From NCBI RefSeq assembly GCF_001078055.1, contig NZ_CP010777.1:4741001-4805000 (forward strand): a stretch of DNA of 64,000 bases, in the 5' to 3' direction. A program made the translations under genes and the position numbers. Under the pieces are notes generated by a model. It worked only from the letters and a program-made list of their open reading frames with translations, was not told where the DNA came from and did not search any database. The DNA is from Rufibacter radiotolerans. GTDB lineage: Bacteria > Bacteroidota > Bacteroidia > Cytophagales > Hymenobacteraceae. This document shows positions 23,293 through 31,658 of the stretch, piece by piece; within the stretch, counting starts at the first letter, position 1; each line of letters opens with the position of its first letter.

Positions 23293-24372
23293 ATGGGGAA
23301 ACCAGCCAAGAATACGGAGGCACATAATAAGATAATCGTGTTGAATGATGAGTTGGAGAACTATTTCAGCAACACCATCATCCCGCAACTTTTCGTGGAT
23401 GGCAATATGATCCTCCGGAAGTTCACCCCAGCCGCCATGACCCATTTTAGCCTCTCAGACAGCGATGTAGGCAGGCACATAAATGAGGTAGCGAACAATA
23501 TCCGCTTCCCTACCATCATTGAGAACATAGAGGAGGTGATAGCCAGCAGCAAAAGCCTGGAAAAGGACATCCAGACCACTGACAGGAAATGGTACCAGAT
23601 GAACATCCTGCCTTACCTCATCAGGAAAGAGAACCGGGCGAATGGCGTCATCATCACCTTTGTAGACATAGACGACCGTGTCCAGGTCTTAACCGGGTAT
23701 GAAAAGCTGAACAAGAGTTACCAGACCATTATCTTTTCTGTCTCACATGATGTAAGGGGGCCGCTGGTAAGTATGGGCAACCTGGTAAGCCTCCTCAAAG
23801 ACCCTTCCTGTAGCAAGGAAGACTCCCGGGAGATACTGGACCTGTTGAGCCGGTCGGCAGAGAATGTCCTGAAAACGGTAACGGAGCTAACGGACATCAG
23901 GGAAAGCGACACTGATTTTGCCAATGCCGCTGAGCGCGTGAATATTGAGAACCTGATAGAAGAAGCGCAGCTTGCCCTCAAAGACAAGATCCACGACTCC
24001 GGTGCCAAGGTCAGTACCGACATCCACAAATCAGAGGTAAACCTTTCCCGCAAGAACGTAAGAAGTATTGTCTACAACCTGCTGAGCAATGCCATCAAGT
24101 ACAAGGCACCAGGCAGGCCGCCAGAGGTGTGCATTAAAACGGAGAGTGCCGGTGAATACACCGTGCTTTCCGTAACCGACAACGGGCGTGGCTTTGCCGA
24201 AGACAAGAAAGGATTGATCTTTGAACGCCACACCAGGCTGGAAGAGGACGAGGACGGCAGCGGGTTGGGGTTGTATATAGTAAAGAACATGGTGGAAGAG
24301 GAAGGCGGTAAGATTGAGGTGGAGACTGCCTTAGGTCAAGGCTCCACCTTTAAAGTATATTTCAAGGCATAG
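23293..24372 (+). CDS. PAS-domain sensor histidine kinase (orphan, soluble)
   Basis: 359 residues with no membrane segment. A PAS-like sensor lies near residues 25-130 (IPQLFVDGNMILRKFTPAA, MNILPYLIRKENRANGVIIT), resembling PAS domains of CheR/kinase fusions. The phosphoacceptor is His152 in FSVSHDVRGPLVSMGNL. The ATPase has an N box NLLSNAIKYK, G1 DNGRGF, an F-box-like region and G2 GSGLGLYIVKN. All catalytic motifs are present. No response regulator is adjacent, so the partner is unknown. Confidence 0.88.
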   Translation: MGKPAKNTEAHNKIIVLNDELENYFSNTIIPQLFVDGNMILRKFTPAAMTHFSLSDSDVGRHINEVANNIRFPTIIENIEEVIASSKSLEKDIQTTDRKWYQMNILPYLIRKENRANGVIITFVDIDDRVQVLTGYEKLNKSYQTIIFSVSHDVRGPLVSMGNLVSLLKDPSCSKEDSREILDLLSRSAENVLKTVTELTDIRESDTDFANAAERVNIENLIEEAQLALKDKIHDSGAKVSTDIHKSEVNLSRKNVRSIVYNLLSNAIKYKAPGRPPEVCIKTESAGEYTVLSVTDNGRGFAEDKKGLIFERHTRLEEDEDGSGLGLYIVKNMVEEEGGKIEVETALGQGSTFKVYFKA

Positions 24373-24467
24373 CAGTGCCCAGACTGGCGGTTACCGGTTC
24401 AGGCCCACCTATTCAAATCCTGTTACCTTACCTCAGCGGGAAACCGTACCCAGAACAGACTAAAAGC

Positions 24468-24505
24468 AAAGAAGCCCTGCCTACAGTTGTAGACAGGGCT
24501 TCTTT
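24468..24505. terminator. Terminator between the convergent kinase and sigma operon
   Basis: Long stem: AAAGAAGCCCTG (24468-24479) pairs with CAGGGCTTCTTT (24494-24505), and an inner CTACA/TGTAG extends it. It is followed on both strands by T-rich sequence. Confidence 0.75.
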
Positions 24506-24521
24506 GATAAGAAGGGTACAA

Positions 24522-24752
24522 TTACGGATGCAAACTCACAGATTTGGAGTAACTAATGATAGCGTTGGTGACCCGGTCACTAGGTTGGGTCAGGGCGTCC
24601 TCCAGGCGTAGCTGGGTGAGGAGCAGGTCGGCACAGCACTCGGCCAGATCCTGGTCCACCATTAAGGCTTCTTCCAGGGCTAGACGCTGCTTTTTGGGCA
24701 GTTCGTTGTAAAGGTACTGTACAAGATCATGTTGAGTAAAGGTTTTGGTCAT
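24522..24752 (-). CDS. Small protein co-encoded with the ECF sigma factor (possible anti-sigma)
   Basis: 76 residues from the ATG at 24752 (an ATG at 24767 is also possible). It starts TKTFTQHDLVQYLYNELPKK, then RLALEEALMVDQDLAECCADL. This QYLYNELP-type opening followed by a short helical body is typical of small proteins encoded after ECF sigma factors in Bacteroidota. There is no membrane helix and no zinc motif HxxxCxxC, so a classical anti-sigma call is uncertain. It overlaps the sigma gene by 26 bases, suggesting translational coupling. Confidence 0.68.
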   Translation of the reverse strand: MTKTFTQHDLVQYLYNELPKKQRLALEEALMVDQDLAECCADLLLTQLRLEDALTQPSDRVTNAIISYSKSVSLHP

Positions 24753-25326
24753 AGGCTGTTTTATCAATGGACATTTTTTTCCGCAAATTGATTAATGCGT
24801 ATCTCATTCTGCCCAATGCGGTGTTAATACTAACACCAGTAGCCTCTGCAATCTCCTGGAAGCTCATGTCTGCATAGTGGCGCATAATCAGCACCTCTTT
24901 CTGTGCCGGCGGTAACTGTTGAATCAGTTCACGCAGGTGGGCATGGGTTTCCTCTTTGATCCTCACAGATTCCACAGACTCCTCAGAGAAGCTCAACGTG
25001 TTAAACACATTGCTGCCATCTTCCAGGGTAATCAACGGACTCCGTTTCTCCCGGCGGAAATAATCAATTGCCAAGTTATGGGCGATACGGCAGATCCAGG
25101 ATGAAAATTTTCCTTCTTCGTTGTAACGGCCGCCTTTCATGGTATGGATCGCCTTCACAAACGTTTCCTGTAGCAGGTCTTCGGCTGTGTAGGTATCCTT
25201 TACTATAAGCAGGACGGTAGTATAAACTTTGCTTTTGTGGCGGCTAACCAATTCCTCAAATGCGCTCTCGTTACCAGCGATATACGACGATACTAATGCC
25301 GAATCGTTAAGCTGTACTGTATTCAT
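24727..25326 (-). CDS. RNA polymerase ECF-type sigma-70 factor
   Basis: 199 residues. Region 2 is near residues 25-95 (FEELVSRHKSKVYTTVLLIV, AEDLLQETFVKAIH, FSSWICRIAHNLAIDYFRR) and region 4 near 130-185 (IQQLPPAQKEVLIMRHYADM, SFQEIAEATGVSINTALGRM). No region 1.1 or 3. It directs transcription of a small regulon, probably an envelope or stress response. It overlaps the small downstream gene. The target promoters are unknown. Confidence 0.92.
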   Translation of the reverse strand: MNTVQLNDSALVSSYIAGNESAFEELVSRHKSKVYTTVLLIVKDTYTAEDLLQETFVKAIHTMKGGRYNEEGKFSSWICRIAHNLAIDYFRREKRSPLITLEDGSNVFNTLSFSEESVESVRIKEETHAHLRELIQQLPPAQKEVLIMRHYADMSFQEIAEATGVSINTALGRMRYALINLRKKMSIDKTAYDQNLYST

Positions 25327-25470
25327 CTAAATCTACAAATAAGGTAACGTAGAGGTCTAGGCCATATTGTGAGGTTAGCGTTATTAGATAGGTTTTATTA
25401 TGATCAAATATAGAAAACGAGCCTTTCAAAAGCAAAGGGTGGAAAGCTCTTTGACTGTTAAATTTTTTCT

Positions 25471-25508
25471 GGTTTCGGGTTACTTTCTCAAAATCAGGCT
25501 TAAAACAG
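25471..25508. repeat. Intergenic palindrome family, copy 8 (degenerate)
   Basis: Left arm GGTTTCGGGTTACTTT, right arm AAAATCAGGCTTAAAAC. It lies in the 293-base gap between the sigma gene and yitT, where no gene is seen. Confidence 0.65.
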
Positions 25509-25619
25509 AAGCCTGCGGTAGAAAATAATCCTCAAATACTGCACCAAAAAAGTTTTTAAACTGTTGGTGGTCGGCAAAAATAGGGACATGTGGATAAAAA
25601 AGTAGTGAAAGGCAAAAAA

Positions 25620-26507
25620 TTAATGAGACAGGGGCCGCTTCTTGATCATCCCGCCCGAGGTGTCATTGATGCTGTGCATGATCAAAAAGGCCGAAGGGTC
25701 CAGTTCTGAGATCAACACCTTTAGCCGCTGTACCTCCAGACGAGTCACCACGCAGTACAGAATGTCTACCTCATCGCCTGAAAACCCCCGCTGACCTTTG
25801 TAGATGGTCACGGCCCGGCCCAGCTGGGTAAGAATGGCCTGCCTGATGGTTTGGCTATGCACCGAGACAATGGTCACGCCGGTATATTCCTCAATACCGT
25901 GTATAATAAAGTCAATGGTTTTAGAGGCGGTAAGGTAGGTAAGCACCGAGTACATGGCCGGTTCCACGCCTAAAAGAAAGGCCGCGCCCATGAAAAGAAT
26001 CAGGTTGATGAGCAGAATCACGTCGCCAATGGTGAGGCTGGTACGCTTGCTCAGGAGCAGGGCCATCACCTCGGTGCCGTCCAGCACGCCGCCACCCCTA
26101 ATGGAAAGACCAATGCCCGCCCCCAGAAAGAAGCCCCCAAACACCGCCGTGAGCAGCTTGTCATCTGTAATAGACGGGAAATCCAGGAAAATGAGTAGCG
26201 TGGCCAGTCCCAACACTGCAAAAAGGCTTTTGATGGCAAACGATTTGGCCACCTGCTTATACCCCGCCAGCAGAAAGGGCAAGTTGATTACCAGGATAAG
26301 GAGCGGCAGCGGGATGCCCGTGCTGCGGGAGAGCAGCATAGACAAGCCCGTCACGCCCCCGTCTATGAAATGGTTAGGAATGAGAAAGCCTTTCAGGCCC
26401 ACCGCGGCAGAACCAATGCCAATAAGAATAAGGACTATATCTCTGAATCTGCCCCAGGGGCGCTTTACTTTCAAAGAAGACGGAAGGGAAGGCAGCGAAG
26501 GATTCAA
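25620..26507 (-). CDS. YitT family membrane protein (DUF161 + DUF2179)
   Basis: 295 residues. Five or six membrane helices (DIVLILIGIGSAAVGLKGFL, GVTGLSMLLSRSTGIPLPLL, FGGFFLGAGIGLSIRGGGVL, TIGDVILLINLILFMGAAF) are followed by a C-terminal soluble DUF2179 domain (GVTIVSVHSQTIRQAIL, GDEVDILYCVVTRLEVQRL). The GGGVLDGTEVMALLLSKRT motif is typical. The transported substrate, if any, is unknown. Alone in its transcription unit or with the following gene (25 bases away). Confidence 0.9.
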   Translation of the reverse strand: MNPSLPSLPSSLKVKRPWGRFRDIVLILIGIGSAAVGLKGFLIPNHFIDGGVTGLSMLLSRSTGIPLPLLILVINLPFLLAGYKQVAKSFAIKSLFAVLGLATLLIFLDFPSITDDKLLTAVFGGFFLGAGIGLSIRGGGVLDGTEVMALLLSKRTSLTIGDVILLINLILFMGAAFLLGVEPAMYSVLTYLTASKTIDFIIHGIEEYTGVTIVSVHSQTIRQAILTQLGRAVTIYKGQRGFSGDEVDILYCVVTRLEVQRLKVLISELDPSAFLIMHSINDTSGGMIKKRPLSH

Positions 26508-26532
26508 AGGGCTGTAAGCTTTAAGGGGTCAC

Positions 26533-27165
26533 TTATTTGACTTGGGCGGGCAGTGCCTGGAGTTTCTGGTCTAGGGCCGTCAGCTGTTTGTTGAGGCCAT
26601 TATAATATGCTTCAATGCTTTTGCGCTCCTGAGCGGTCAGGTTTTTCTCCAGCAGGGCAGCACGTTCCTCCAGCAGTTTCACCCGTTGCTCTAACAGTTG
26701 CGTGCGTTTAACCTGGCCTAAAGGATAGGTGGTCCTGCCTTTGTTGTTCCCTACGGATACTATCTTGCCGTCTACCGTGGTAATGCGGGTTTCCGTGTCG
26801 CCTACCACTTTCTTCTCCTGCTCTATAATAGTGTTGTAGGTGAAAATATCATCGGCTACCAGCACCACGCGCCCCTGCGGGCTTACTGCATTCTTTTGTT
26901 TAAGGGTATAGGTTTTGCCATCTGGCATACGCACCTGCCCGTCTGGCGACACCGTGGTGCCGTTGCTGTACTGGATAGGGGCCTCTACGGCGTAAAGCTT
27001 TCCGCCTTTATGTTGTACCAGCTTGCCTTGTTGCCAGAAGATGGTGTTGTCTTTGATAGTGGACCGCGTAATCATAGTGTCCTGGCCTTGCTGGGCCCAG
27101 CTAGCGGTTGGCAAACAAACCCAGGTACCCAGGAGCAGGCAAACAAAAAGGAAAAGGCTTTTCAT
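26533..27165 (-). CDS. Exported protein with DUF6799-like repeats and a coiled coil
   Basis: 210 residues with a signal peptide (MKSLFLFVCLLLGTWVCLPT, then ASWAQ). Two similar units follow: NTIFWQQGKLVQHKGGKLYA with TVSPDGQVRMPDGKTYTLK, and ITTVDGKIVSVGNNKGRTTY. They resemble the DUF6799 type seen in Hymenobacteraceae. A C-terminal coiled coil (LLEQRVKLLEERAALLEKNL onwards) completes it. The role is unknown. It lies 25 bases upstream of yitT on the same strand. Confidence 0.75.
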   Translation of the reverse strand: MKSLFLFVCLLLGTWVCLPTASWAQQGQDTMITRSTIKDNTIFWQQGKLVQHKGGKLYAVEAPIQYSNGTTVSPDGQVRMPDGKTYTLKQKNAVSPQGRVVLVADDIFTYNTIIEQEKKVVGDTETRITTVDGKIVSVGNNKGRTTYPLGQVKRTQLLEQRVKLLEERAALLEKNLTAQERKSIEAYYNGLNKQLTALDQKLQALPAQVK

Positions 27166-27879
27166 AGTAGTGCAAAATAGTTGTGAGCCTGTTTATACGC
27201 ATTTGTCCTTTCTATGATGGAGGCTTATTCCTGAATTAATAGGCCCAGAGACTCAGGGAATTATTAAGATACAGACACCTTCTTTTAATAGTGCAATTAA
27301 TGGCACATCTTTCAGAAAAGGAGGGCGTATATACAAGGGTAGCCTGAAGGAAACAGAAAGGCTACTAAAACCAGGAAAAGTAAGCGATTGAATAAGAGGA
27401 ACGTTGAAATAAAGGGGTTAAGGCTATAAAAAGGCCCTCCTTCAAATGAAAACAAATCTCTTGACTTTCTTGAGAACTGCTAATTACCCAATTGGGTTGC
27501 AGGTTTTCTCCTGAACCAGGCTTAAAGGCAAATAGCAATAGTGCTAATTCAGCTGGTTCTTTTGATTGAAGGGGCAGGACGTGAAAATAAAGTGATAGGC
27601 GGTTTTCCTTTATAGAAGGAACAAGCTTACGCGTCGGCGAAGAAGCTTGATAGCGCTGCAAGGTGCATCAATGACTAGCCGCATAAATGATTTTAATAGG
27701 GAGTTACTATTAGTAGTAAGCAGTAGAAAGCTGCTTATAAAGGCAAAAAGAAGTGAGGCGGCGGATAGGAGTCGTGCTGTTGGAATGCAGAGCCCCTCAT
27801 TTCTTTTCCCCCTCCTCCAGAATGGAAGTTGCTTCAACCGGTTGTAGTACAAAACGACTTCCATCTTAATTATATATAG
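27166..27879. other. Gap of about 710 bases without a recognised gene
   Basis: Frames of up to 98 residues exist but show no signal peptide, domain or codon pattern like real genes. No palindrome-family copy is seen, which is unusual for a gap this long in this window. It may hold degraded coding DNA or an unrecognised RNA. Confidence 0.45.
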
Positions 27880-27921
27880 AACCAGAAGCGGCAGCCCTAA
27901 AAGGCTGCCGCTTCTGGTTTT
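27880..27921. terminator. Strong terminator after acr3
   Basis: A perfect 17-bp stem: AACCAGAAGCGGCAGCC (27880-27896) pairs with GGCTGCCGCTTCTGGTT (27903-27919), loop CTAAAA. T tracts on the plus side; on the minus strand it follows acr3 by about 20 bases. Confidence 0.85.
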
Positions 27922-27939
27922 TACCCATTTCTTCTGTAT

Positions 27940-28995
27940 CTACTGCAAAGTAGAAGGCGTGAACTTAGATCTCCAGCGCAGCGCCACATTCACCAGGCTT
28001 ATAAGCACCGGCACTTCTACCAAGGGGCCGATCACGGTGGCAAATGCTACCCCAGAGTCAATCCCGAACACGGCAATGGCCACGGCAATGCCCAGCTCAA
28101 AGTTGTTACTGGCGGCGGTAAAGGCCAGAGAAACCGTTTTGCCATAATCGGCGCCGGCTTTGCGGCCCATCCAGAATGCAATAAAGAACATGATGATAAA
28201 GTAGATGAACAACGGAATGGCTACCCGTACCACATCCAGCGGCAAGCGCACAATCAAATCTCCCTTCAGGCTGAACATCACGGCAATGGTAAACAGTAGC
28301 GCTACCAACGTCATGGGACTAATAGCCGGAATGAATTTTTTCTCATACCATTCTTTTCCTTTTAGGGGCAACAGCACCAGCCGGGTAAGGGCCCCGGCCG
28401 CGAACGGAATGCCCAGGTAAATCAAGACACTCTTGGTTACCTCACTAATACTAATTTCCACTAAACTGCCTTCCAACCCGAACAGCGGAGGCAGCACCGT
28501 AATAAACAAATAAGCGTAGGCGCTGTAGAACACAATCTGGAAGATGCTGTTAAACGCCACCAGCCCCGCCACATAATCAGGGTCGCCTTTGGCCAGGTCG
28601 TTCCAGACCAGCACCATGGCTATACAGCGCGCCAACCCGATCAAAATCAGACCCACCATAAACTCCGGCTTGTCGGGCAGCAGGGTAATGGCCAGGAAAA
28701 ACATAAGTAACGGACCCAGCAGCCAGTTCTGGACCAATGACAGCATCAGAATCTTCACGTCTTTGAAAACCCGGCCTAGCTGCTCATAGCGCACCTTCGC
28801 CAGCGGCGGATACATCATGAGAATCAAGCCCGCGGCAATGAGCCAGTTGGTGCTTCCGCTCTGGAACCGGTCCAGGCCCTTAGTGGCGGTAGGATAAAAA
28901 TACCCGATGCCCACGCCCACGCCCATGGCCAGAAAGATCCAGAGGGTAAGGTAACGGTCCAGGAAAGAAAGCCGGGGAGTAGCGGTTTGAGCCAT
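27940..28995 (-). CDS. acr3: ACR3 family arsenite efflux transporter
   Basis: 351 residues with about ten membrane helices. It exports arsenite from the cell. The functional motif GLARCIAMVLVWNDLA holds Cys124, required for As(III) transport in the family, and SNNFELGIAVAI holds the conserved Glu. Last gene of an arsenic operon: arsR, arsI, phosphoesterase, acr3, all on the minus strand. No arsenate reductase (arsC) is present, so the operon as seen handles arsenite and organoarsenicals. Confidence 0.94.
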   Translation of the reverse strand: MAQTATPRLSFLDRYLTLWIFLAMGVGVGIGYFYPTATKGLDRFQSGSTNWLIAAGLILMMYPPLAKVRYEQLGRVFKDVKILMLSLVQNWLLGPLLMFFLAITLLPDKPEFMVGLILIGLARCIAMVLVWNDLAKGDPDYVAGLVAFNSIFQIVFYSAYAYLFITVLPPLFGLEGSLVEISISEVTKSVLIYLGIPFAAGALTRLVLLPLKGKEWYEKKFIPAISPMTLVALLFTIAVMFSLKGDLIVRLPLDVVRVAIPLFIYFIIMFFIAFWMGRKAGADYGKTVSLAFTAASNNFELGIAVAIAVFGIDSGVAFATVIGPLVEVPVLISLVNVALRWRSKFTPSTLQ

Positions 28996-29003
28996 TTTTT
29001 ATT

Positions 29004-29112
29004 GAATGATTGAATGATTGAGAGATTGAATGGTTGAGGGATGGAATGATTTGAAGATGATTAGTAAGACCTAATTTCTATTCTCTCAATCATTCAATCA
29101 CTCAATCATTCC
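29004..29112. repeat. AT-rich inverted repeat of GATTGAAT-type units between acr3 and the phosphoesterase
   Basis: The left arm (29004-29024) and right arm (29083-29103) are complementary over 21 bp with one mismatch. Each is made of tandem GATTGAAT/ATTCAATC-like units, and the right side continues to the stop codon of the phosphoesterase gene at 29114. Confidence 0.75.
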
Positions 29113-29113
29113 A

Positions 29114-29884
29114 TTATTTTCCGCCTGTGCGCAGCATCTGGGCAAAGTCATTGGGTAGGGAACTGGCTTCAATGGCCAGGGCGGCTTTTTCCACATCATA
29201 GTCTACGCGCCTGAACTCCACCTGCAGGCTTTGCGCGTCTGTGGTAGAGGTGTTCTCATTCAGATGCAGCAGCACATACCCGGCCTGCGGGTTTCCGTCT
29301 TTGGGTTTGCCCACCGAGCCCAGGTTTATGGCGTGGCAATAGCGGGTCTGGCCGGCTTCTTCATAAGCCAGCACGCGGTGGTAAGGCTTGTGCGTATGCC
29401 CGAAGAGCAGCACATCTGTGTGGGCATCTCTGATAATGCGGAGCAAACTGGCCTCCGGCCGATCATCAAACAGGTATTCATTGATCTTGCGGGGGCTGCC
29501 GTGCACCAGCATTAAGTTAAGGTTTGGGTTCTGGAACTCTAACCGTATGTGGCGGGGCAGCATGCGCAGGTACTGGCGGTGCTCTGGGGTGATTACTGAA
29601 TCTGTGTAAGCAATGGATTGGACTCCCAAGTCTTTGTCCAGGTCGGTTTTGTAGGCGCAGCCGCACTCGCCGTTGGCCAGGCCAATGCCCTCGTCATAGT
29701 TACCGGCAATAGTAGGGATGCGGCGGCTTTTAATCAGTTCCACCACCTCATTGGGTTGGGTAGCATAGCCTACCAGGTCGCCCAGGCAATAGACGGCGTC
29801 TGGGTTCTGGGCGTCAATGTCTGCCAATACCGTCTCCAGAGCCGGTAGGTTCGCATGAATATCAGAGAAGAAAGCTATTTTCAT
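29114..29884 (-). CDS. Metallophosphoesterase (YfcE/calcineurin-like) in the arsenic operon
   Basis: 256 residues with all metal-binding motifs: FFSDIHANLPAL (D-x-H), LGDLVGYATQPNEV (GD), AGNYDEG (GN-[HD]), MLVHGSPR (H) and LFGHTHKPY (GHTH). The substrate is unknown; family members hydrolyse phosphodiesters, cyclic nucleotides or nucleotides. It sits between arsI and acr3 on the same strand, so it is probably co-regulated with arsenic resistance. Confidence 0.9.
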   Translation of the reverse strand: MKIAFFSDIHANLPALETVLADIDAQNPDAVYCLGDLVGYATQPNEVVELIKSRRIPTIAGNYDEGIGLANGECGCAYKTDLDKDLGVQSIAYTDSVITPEHRQYLRMLPRHIRLEFQNPNLNLMLVHGSPRKINEYLFDDRPEASLLRIIRDAHTDVLLFGHTHKPYHRVLAYEEAGQTRYCHAINLGSVGKPKDGNPQAGYVLLHLNENTSTTDAQSLQVEFRRVDYDVEKAALAIEASSLPNDFAQMLRTGGK

Positions 29885-29934
29885 AGGTTGCTTTTAAGAA
29901 TAGGGGCTTCCCCATTGGCAAAAGAAGGAAGAAA

Positions 29935-29972
29935 CGTTTTGGGCCTGTTTTTATGAAAACAGGCTCAAAACG
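29935..29972. repeat. Intergenic palindrome family, copy 9
   Basis: Arms CGTTTTGGGCCTGTTTT and AAAACAGGCTCAAAACG with one mismatch. It lies between arsI and the phosphoesterase gene, inside the arsenic operon. Confidence 0.88.
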
Positions 29973-30063
29973 CATTTTATTTAATTAGGGTAGTAGATGA
30001 AAGAAATGCCAAACCTGTTAACGTACCCTTTCACCTGTCCACTCACTCATTCAATCTATATGC

Positions 30064-30624
30064 CTAGCAGCATCCGCCACCCGGGGTGCAGCTGGCGCCT
30101 TCGGTCTCAATCACGCCTAAAGACGAGAGCGGCATAAAGGTTTTCTCTGGTTTCTGGGCCGGCATCTCAATGGTGGCCTGGGCCGGCGGCATACAGCAAG
30201 CGCTGGCTTCCTCAGAGGCGTAATGCGGGTCGTTGAACTCGGCATCGGCGTGGAAATAATAGACTTCCCACTGCACCCCGTCTGGGTCGGTAACCCAGAA
30301 CTTGTCTTGCGTGGCATAGCAGCAGTTGGTGCCCATTTCCTCTAAGATAGGCAGGCCCCGTTCCTTAATGGCGGCCAATCTAGTGTGCAGCTCGGCCTCA
30401 GTCTCCACCTGAAAGCCCAGGTGCCCGAAATTAGCCTTCACGCGCTCTGGGTTCTGCACAAACGAGATGATCAGAGAAGGCGAGTCCAGCACGTATTTGG
30501 CATAGTCGGCTTTCTGTTTCACGGGCTCCTGCCCGAAGAAGGAAGTATAGAAGGCTACGGTTTTGGAAATGTCTGACACGTAGTAGCTCACGTGCATTCT
30601 TGGGAAAACAGCGGTAGTGTTCAT
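30064..30624 (-). CDS. arsI: ArsI-type C-As lyase (CadI/ArsI glyoxalase-fold protein)
   Basis: 186 residues with a vicinal-oxygen-chelate fold. Probable Fe(II) ligands are His11 (HVSYYVSD), His68 (FGHLGF) and Glu120 (DGVQWEVYYF). The vicinal Cys101-Cys102 in GTNCCYATQDKFWVTDPDG are the organoarsenical-binding pair of ArsI, which splits the C-As bond of trivalent methylarsenicals. A longer C-terminal tail carries more cysteines (EEASACCMPPAQ and the terminal SCTPGGGCC). One base separates its start from the arsR stop. Confidence 0.88.
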   Translation of the reverse strand: MNTTAVFPRMHVSYYVSDISKTVAFYTSFFGQEPVKQKADYAKYVLDSPSLIISFVQNPERVKANFGHLGFQVETEAELHTRLAAIKERGLPILEEMGTNCCYATQDKFWVTDPDGVQWEVYYFHADAEFNDPHYASEEASACCMPPAQATIEMPAQKPEKTFMPLSSLGVIETEGASCTPGGGCC

Positions 30625-30625
30625 A

Positions 30626-30961
30626 TTAACAACAGTTAGAAGCGGTGCATGAATTTAAATCTGTGAACAATTTCTCAAAGAAGGTGCGGGCCACCTGCCA
30701 CTGCTTTACATTAAGGCAGTAGCAGACCCGGGGGCCATCAATGTCACCGGTGATGAGGCCGGCCTGCTTCAGTTCTTTCAGGTGCTGTGACACCGTAGAC
30801 TGAGACAGCGGGAGTTCGGCCACAATGTCGCCGCAGATGCAGCTCTGGCGCTGGGCCAACAGCCGGAGAATGGCAATGCGGGCCGGATGGCTCAGGGCCT
30901 TAGCTAGCTTGGCCAGCTCTACGCTCTCCACATCAAAGGCTTCGGTCTTGGTATAGGCCAT
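30626..30961 (-). CDS. arsR: ArsR family arsenic-responsive repressor
   Basis: 111 residues of winged-HTH ArsR/SmtB fold (LAKALSHPARIAILRLLAQR, LPLSQSTVSQHLKELKQAGL). Cys41-Ile-Cys43 (QSCICGDI) lies just before the recognition helix, like the As(III) site of plasmid ArsR. The C-terminus ends SCTASNCC, giving further thiols. First gene of the operon and presumably represses it until arsenite binds. Confidence 0.92.
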   Translation of the reverse strand: MAYTKTEAFDVESVELAKLAKALSHPARIAILRLLAQRQSCICGDIVAELPLSQSTVSQHLKELKQAGLITGDIDGPRVCYCLNVKQWQVARTFFEKLFTDLNSCTASNCC

Positions 30962-31033
30962 GGGTCGTAATTGTTTATCGTAAATATACGATTGGTTTTC
31001 AAAAAAGAAACGCCTGCCCCGGAAAAAACATTC

Positions 31034-31072
31034 CGTTTCAGGCCTGTTTTCTGTAAAACGGCCCTAAAACAG
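31034..31072. repeat. Intergenic palindrome family, copy 10
   Basis: Arms CGTTTCAGGCCTGTTTT and AAAACGGCCCTAAAACAG, imperfect. It ends 2 bases before the stop codon of the globin gene. Confidence 0.82.
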
Positions 31073-31074
31073 CT

Positions 31075-31470
31075 TTACGGCTTTACCAGCGGGGCGCTGT
31101 ACAGGCCCATTTTCATCTGGAAAATGTTGGCGATGCTGGTGGCTTTCTGCCGGGCCTGATCGGCCATAGGGCCCTTAAAAAGTTCTTCTACGGTCTGGTT
31201 GAACAGGGCAATCCAGCGGGTGAAGTGGGTACGGTCAATGGGCATGGAAAAATGCTTGGGGAACGGCTGCCCCTTGTAGGCCATGGACCCGAACAGCACC
31301 GTGCTCCAGAACTGGTACATCTTGGGAAGGTGGTGTTCCCAGTCCACTTGCGCAAACTCATTGAACACCGGGCTCAGCAAGTCGTCCTGGTTTACGTGCC
31401 CATAAAAAGTATCTACCAGCGTCTTAATGTCTTCTTCGGTGGTAATGTCTGGCTTGGTATTCTCCTGCAT
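31075..31470 (-). CDS. Group III truncated haemoglobin
   Basis: 131 residues of a truncated globin. Features are VDTFYGHVNQDDLLSPVFNE at the start, WEHHLPKMYQFWSTVLFG, and the F-helix region FPKHFSMPIDRTHFTRWIAL with the probable haem-ligating His82. Small globins of this group bind oxygen or handle reactive nitrogen and oxygen species. The ATG at 31468-31470 was chosen over 31677 because the upstream extension runs through a palindrome copy and has no globin resemblance. Confidence 0.88.
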   Translation of the reverse strand: MQENTKPDITTEEDIKTLVDTFYGHVNQDDLLSPVFNEFAQVDWEHHLPKMYQFWSTVLFGSMAYKGQPFPKHFSMPIDRTHFTRWIALFNQTVEELFKGPMADQARQKATSIANIFQMKMGLYSAPLVKP

Positions 31471-31551
31471 TTCTTTTTCTCCTGTGCTTCTTCTCTGGCT
31501 ATAACAGTGCAAGATTAAAGAATGGTGCCAGGCCCTGAAATGACATTCATC

Positions 31552-31589
31552 AGTTTGGGCAAGTTTGGGCAAAAACGGCTTGAAAACGC
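31552..31589. repeat. Intergenic palindrome family, copy 11 (degenerate)
   Basis: Left arm AGTTTGGGCAAGTTTGGG, right arm CAAAAACGGCTTGAAAACG. It lies between the divergent globin and POT genes, i.e. upstream of both. Confidence 0.55.
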
Positions 31590-31658
31590 ATGTTAGTTGG
31601 TTGGTGATGGAGAATTCTCTATTTTCAAAGCTTCTAACCACGTAATTTCTTTTCCTAG

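Noticed and set aside
27365..27864. 98- and 84-residue frames in the long gap
   Set aside because: No signal, domain, or gene-like composition; overlapping each other in different frames.
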